A stretch of DNA of 64,000 nucleotides, from assembly GCA_013397115.1 (NCBI GenBank), contig VWZW01006249.1, positions 2,306,208-2,370,207 on the forward strand. The letters run 5' to 3'. Source of the stretch: Edolisoma coerulescens (Eukaryota > Chordata > Aves > Passeriformes > Campephagidae). The notes beneath the pieces were generated by a model that was not told the DNA's origin, did not search any database, and was given only the letters and a program-made list of their open reading frames with translations. Positions within the stretch are counted from its first letter, which is position 1; the number at the start of each line of letters is the position of its first letter. The translations under genes and the position numbers were made by a program. Positions 59,660 to 64,000 of this stretch are shown piece after piece.

Positions 59660-62600
59660 TCGGTATTCTCTGTTCTCTGAGGAGAATGATTTGCCCTCCT
59701 GGGCAGAGCATTATACCATTAACCCTTTAGGCACCCACTTCTCCGTCTGAAACACAGGCAGAGGGATGCACACAACGGTATGCAAACCTACATTTTCTAA
59801 GATCTATGTCTCTCTTCTCCCTCNNNNNNNNNNNNNNNNNNNNNNNNNNNNNNNNNNNNNNNNNNNNNTTTTGGTGATATTTCAATACTGTAATTACCAT
59901 ATCCAGTAATGGCCAATGAACAAACCAATCATCCAACACATTGTTTTCTTAAGTTTCTAGAAGCTGAAAGATTTGTGAACGTCTGTATTTCACCCACATG
60001 TATTTTTCTCACCTTCTCATATTAAAGCTAGCCACTTTCCATGGATCCAACAGCTTTTCACTACCTGTAATGCTGAGGGATTAATGCTATCGTCTTTATT
60101 AAAAAAAAAAAAAAATTCAAGTAACTTTCTGCTAAGTAAACACTTGGCTTTATAGATTTAAGGTCTACAGTGGAGAATTAGCATTATACAAAGAACATCT
60201 GAAGCAATTCCATAACACCGGGCTACGTTTAGATGAAGTTATGACTGCAGTCACACAGATCTTTAAAACATTGATTTAAATAGGATGAGAAGATGAAGTA
60301 ACTGACTCAAGAAAGTGTGTAATTGCAATTTTGTTAGACATTTTAAAGTGAACTTGGTTGTAAAATAGTGATTTTTAAAATGCCATGGTGATTTCACAGC
60401 AAACATTATAGACAACAAGTATTGGCAAGAAAAGCTCTCAAACATAAATACCCAATGTATCACTGGGCATTTGTTTATGCAAAAAGAGCAAATAAAGTAA
60501 TAGGATTACTGATCCTGGGGGAACCGTTTCCAACTTAGGTAAGCAGACATTTGCTAAAGAGATTAAAGCTTTATGCTAACCTGATACTAGCATAAAACTT
60601 TTTAAAATGGTTTCAGCAGCAAATTCCACATTAAATAGAAATTATCTCCATGTCTAGTACATCCTTTTAGAATAAACGAAACTTCTCTGATGACTTAGGT
60701 TAAGAACTCAAGTCTCCCACCATAGAAGACTGCATTGAACCACTACTGCCTAACCTGATTTTGCTTGTTAGAACTCTTTCACTTACTTTAAATTAATACA
60801 TATTAGCTCAAAATGGTAGACTAGTGCCAAGGGGTTCACTGGGGGACTGGCATATGTCCAAGTTTCTGGACTGAAGCAGGCAGAGAAGGGTCACTGTTTC
60901 TAACTGTGGCAAAGTGTTGTCTTTTTCCCTTGGAAAATGGAGAGAAAATGTGCATATTCTTGGAGAAAAAAAAATCCCCATACTTCTCAGTTCTAAGGAA
61001 TTGCATCAAAACCAAACCCATGTCCGTAAGAACTAAATTATTTATTTCTCAAGGTGTTTGGGGGGCTTGAAGGAATCCCAGCTTGAAATAGTGGAAGATT
61101 ATTGAATGATGGGCCTATTATTTTGCAAATGTACCTGTAGAGAAAGATACATACTTACAAGTTACTTACAGACTTGTCAACAGTAATTTTTATCCCCTTT
61201 ACTCTGTAAATATGTTTAACTTCTTCAGCTGTTTCTTCTCTCAGAAACAAGAAGTATTGCTTGTACACACTATTATAATAACAGTGTTTCATCTATTATT
61301 GACAGACACAAAAATGTCACAGATGGAGAGACAGAGACAAGGATTTAGATTGGGGGTGGAAAGTCCCACTTCAGATCTGTTCCATGGTAAGCCTTTTAGC
61401 AAAGTCAAAATATTTTTTCTTTTAATGTTACTCACTGCAATTTTTGCCTTTCCTGGTTAGACCTGAAGACAGAGAATCTAAGCATTTATCCAGATTTGAA
61501 AGAGCTTGCCCAAAGAATATAAAGGAATCAAGGGAAGGCAACATTCCAAAAAAACAGCTTGGCAACTCACTAGCAGGGACAGCAGTTATCTAACACAGCC
61601 TAGGCAGCCCTCCCGTTCAGAGATCATTGCTTTGGATGAAAATGACTGTTCTGGCATTATTACCTGCAGAGGTAAACAACGTGTAAACCTCGACATCCAA
61701 TTTTCTTGATCCAAAGGAAATTTCCTGTTTCTGATGGTGTTACTACTCAGAATTCCTCTCAGATGATTTGGTTGCAAAAACAAAGGCTATCGTGTGCAAA
61801 TTTATTTTCAACCCACTTCCTTTTAGTAGTGACCTAATTTCTTCTGAAAGAATGAGCCTACTCCCAAATGCTAAAGGTGAACTAAGACAAAAAGATTCTT
61901 ACAAAGGAATGTTCTCAGCATATCCTCTTTCAAAGACATTAGAAATGTCGTATTTATGAGTGCAGTCACACGTCAAAGCAGTGATACATCTCCTTACCAT
62001 TAGAAAAACCATCTGGCAGTAAAAACCACCACTCAACTCTAATACAGAACTTTGCCTCCCAGAGATCTCAAAGGGTCTTACAAAGCTGGCAACAGAGCAC
62101 AGAGAAATCATGTAACTTAGCACAGTTAATTGCAGAACTGAGAAAATAATGAACTTGGAATAGAGTAGGACCAGCTCTAGCCCAAAGTAGCAGCATCACA
62201 TCAGATCACCTCCAAAAATAGGTTACACCCCATATGAAATTCATCAGTAAAATCATGGGCTGTCCAACTGGAAGTCACATGAGAAATATTAACTTTGTGT
62301 AGTAAAAATTACTTCTGACACTTCTGTCTACAATCGTTAACTAACAACCTGAACTCTATATAAGCCACCAATTGTTTAAGGAGGAAATATGCTGCAAATT
62401 TACCTTTCAAGAAGTGCATGGGAGGAAGATGAAACTGTAATTCTGAAATTTAGTAACAGATTTTTCTGGTTTAAACCCGGCTTTAAATTATATTTTATTT
62501 CCAAGTGGTTTTCACTTTGTTTTTACAAGAACAACATGAGGTGCATCTGGCTTATTACATACTTAGACAACAGGTCCATGAACAGCTCTTTCTAACTTTA

Positions 62601-64000
62601 GTTAGGAGAGTCTATTTCCTTCTTGCTTTGCATTTTATACTTTATGTGATCATCTCTGTGATGCTGTATAATACAGAGATGGGTCAATGAAAATTAATTT
62701 GGAGGAAAACAGGTAATAAATTCTAAAGAAAAGAAAAGTAAACATGAATGATATGAACAAAATACCAGTGAAGTATTTGCAGTCATGAGTAAAATTGGTT
62801 CAGGGAGCAGGATTACGGTGTTCTTGTTCTTCTGCCTTCAACAGCAGTGACCATAAAATGTTAACTAGGCTCTCAGTGAACTAATTTCCACTTCCTTGGA
62901 GGATGCAGGTTCTTTTAGCACAAGATGCAAACCAAAATGTTAATATATCTGTGAATTACTACATCCTAAGCCATAATGGCTAATCCTAACAAAGACCACC
63001 CTTTGGGTTACAGTGAAGAAAAAGTTCACATCTCCCAGTACAGTCTTACTAAAGTGCTTTGTAACATGCTCTTACTTTCCTCCCCACCCCAAAGTTTTAG
63101 ACTACAGAAAAGCAAACCCAGGTCAGTAGGACCTTGACTGAAAGCCTGCCCCCTAAGCTGCCAAGATCCTTAAACACAAGTATCTGTGCTTTGAGTAACT
63201 CTCCTCTACCTCACTGTGCCTAGTCATCGTGCAAAGGTACATAATGAACTGTTTAAACTTGTCCTCTGGAAATTCATCATAAATTCTTCCTGCTCTGCAC
63301 TTTAATTCATGCTTCTCTGGTAACATTTGAAGTCAGGTATTGACATCCCTGACTGAGCAAACAGCTTGCATCAGGTAACATCCTGGTTTGCACACCTATG
63401 GAATGGACAAAATCCTTTTTCTTGGAAACCATGTTTAAACAGGCAGTCATCCACAACCGGTTCTGTATTGGTGTTTATTCTTGCCTTCACTTTCTTTAAG
63501 TTAATTTACTTTCTAAATAGAAACATCCATTCCAGTTCAATGTCAAGGTGCAAAGGTGTATTTTACTTTCTCTCTGCTGCCGAGAAGTGGAAGCAATTGT
63601 GATCTTTCTGAAGAAAAACAACAATGAAATAACCAAATAAATGAAGAAGTCCGTAACACTACAGGCAAAGAAGAACGTAATAGGCAGCAGCAAGCGTGCT
63701 GATGGTCTAGCAAGTGAAATGATGTGTCTTCCACTGGATATTACAATAAATTAGTATAACAAAAGTGCAGTTGATGCTTTTAGTTTTAAGTTCAGTCTTC
63801 AAAGACCACAAAGTACATTAATCCTATGAACTTGGCAGGATTAGCTGAAATTCAAACACAAAAAATAGCAAGTGGCAAGAAAGTTATGGAGAGCAAAGCA
63901 ACAAAAAGCAGAAGAACATTGGCACCAGATCCTCTTAACCTCCCTTTGCTCCCTGCTCCTTCAGGGAACTGAAACAATCTCCATAGAAGAAGCAGATCCA
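59660..64000. other. AT-rich non-coding region downstream of GCNT3
   Basis: Beyond the polyadenylation signal and the N gap no gene is recognised. In mammals GTF2A2 and BNIP2 follow GCNT3 on the opposite strand. None of their conserved coding segments were seen, so they would lie beyond the right edge. No CR1 copy or long repeat is apparent here. Confidence 0.6.
59824..59868. other. Assembly gap (45 N)
   Basis: A run of N lies in AT-rich DNA just after the GCNT3 polyadenylation signal. The flanks give no reason to expect a gene in it. Confidence 0.98.

Noticed and set aside
1..64000. tRNA, rRNA, CRISPR arrays, retroviral LTR pairs or DNA transposon termini
   Set aside because: I looked for tRNA internal promoter boxes, spaced direct repeats, paired long terminal repeats and transposase-like peptides, and saw none that hold up by eye.

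Overview
The window looks like nuclear DNA from a bird, in a draft assembly with two runs of N. The evidence is several CR1-type LINE fragments of the kind that dominates avian genomes, with the characteristic end resembling TTCTGTGATT or TTCTATGATT, AT-rich spacer DNA, and one very GC-rich intronless gene. A non-avian reptile cannot be strictly excluded. There is no sign of prokaryotic, plasmid or viral organisation.

The only gene that can be identified with confidence is at 57685-58941 (+). It is a complete single-exon coding sequence of 418 codons for a Golgi beta-1,6-N-acetylglucosaminyltransferase of family GT14, best matched to GCNT3 (mucin-type core 2/core 4/I-branching enzyme). It sits in a CpG-rich block at about 57.5-59.5 kb. 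Its 3' untranslated region carries a GGAC microsatellite and a polyadenylation signal at 59627-59632.

A second CpG island lies at about 19.0-19.7 kb and is interrupted by an N gap. It has no recognisable protein. Its minus strand has a good splice donor, so it may be the promoter and first exon of a gene running leftward out of the window. The remaining DNA (1-18.9 kb, 19.7-57.5 kb, 59.7-64 kb) is AT-rich and reads as intergenic or intronic sequence. It holds CR1 fragments at 21.9, 31.4, 43.6, 47.2, 53.45 and 53.8 kb, older possible ones at 8.45 and 31.1 kb, microsatellites, and a 57-bp tandem duplication at 28.2 kb.

In mammals the neighbours of GCNT3 are MYO1E and FAM81A on one side and GTF2A2 and BNIP2 on the other. 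I looked for their proteins on both strands and recognised none. A few exon-like segments with good splice sites are reported as low-confidence candidates, notably 45867-46001 (-), 50372-50461 (-), 13479-13541 (+) and 18559-18654 (+). I found no convincing novel system. The best leads are the orphan CpG-island promoter and the candidate minus-strand exons.
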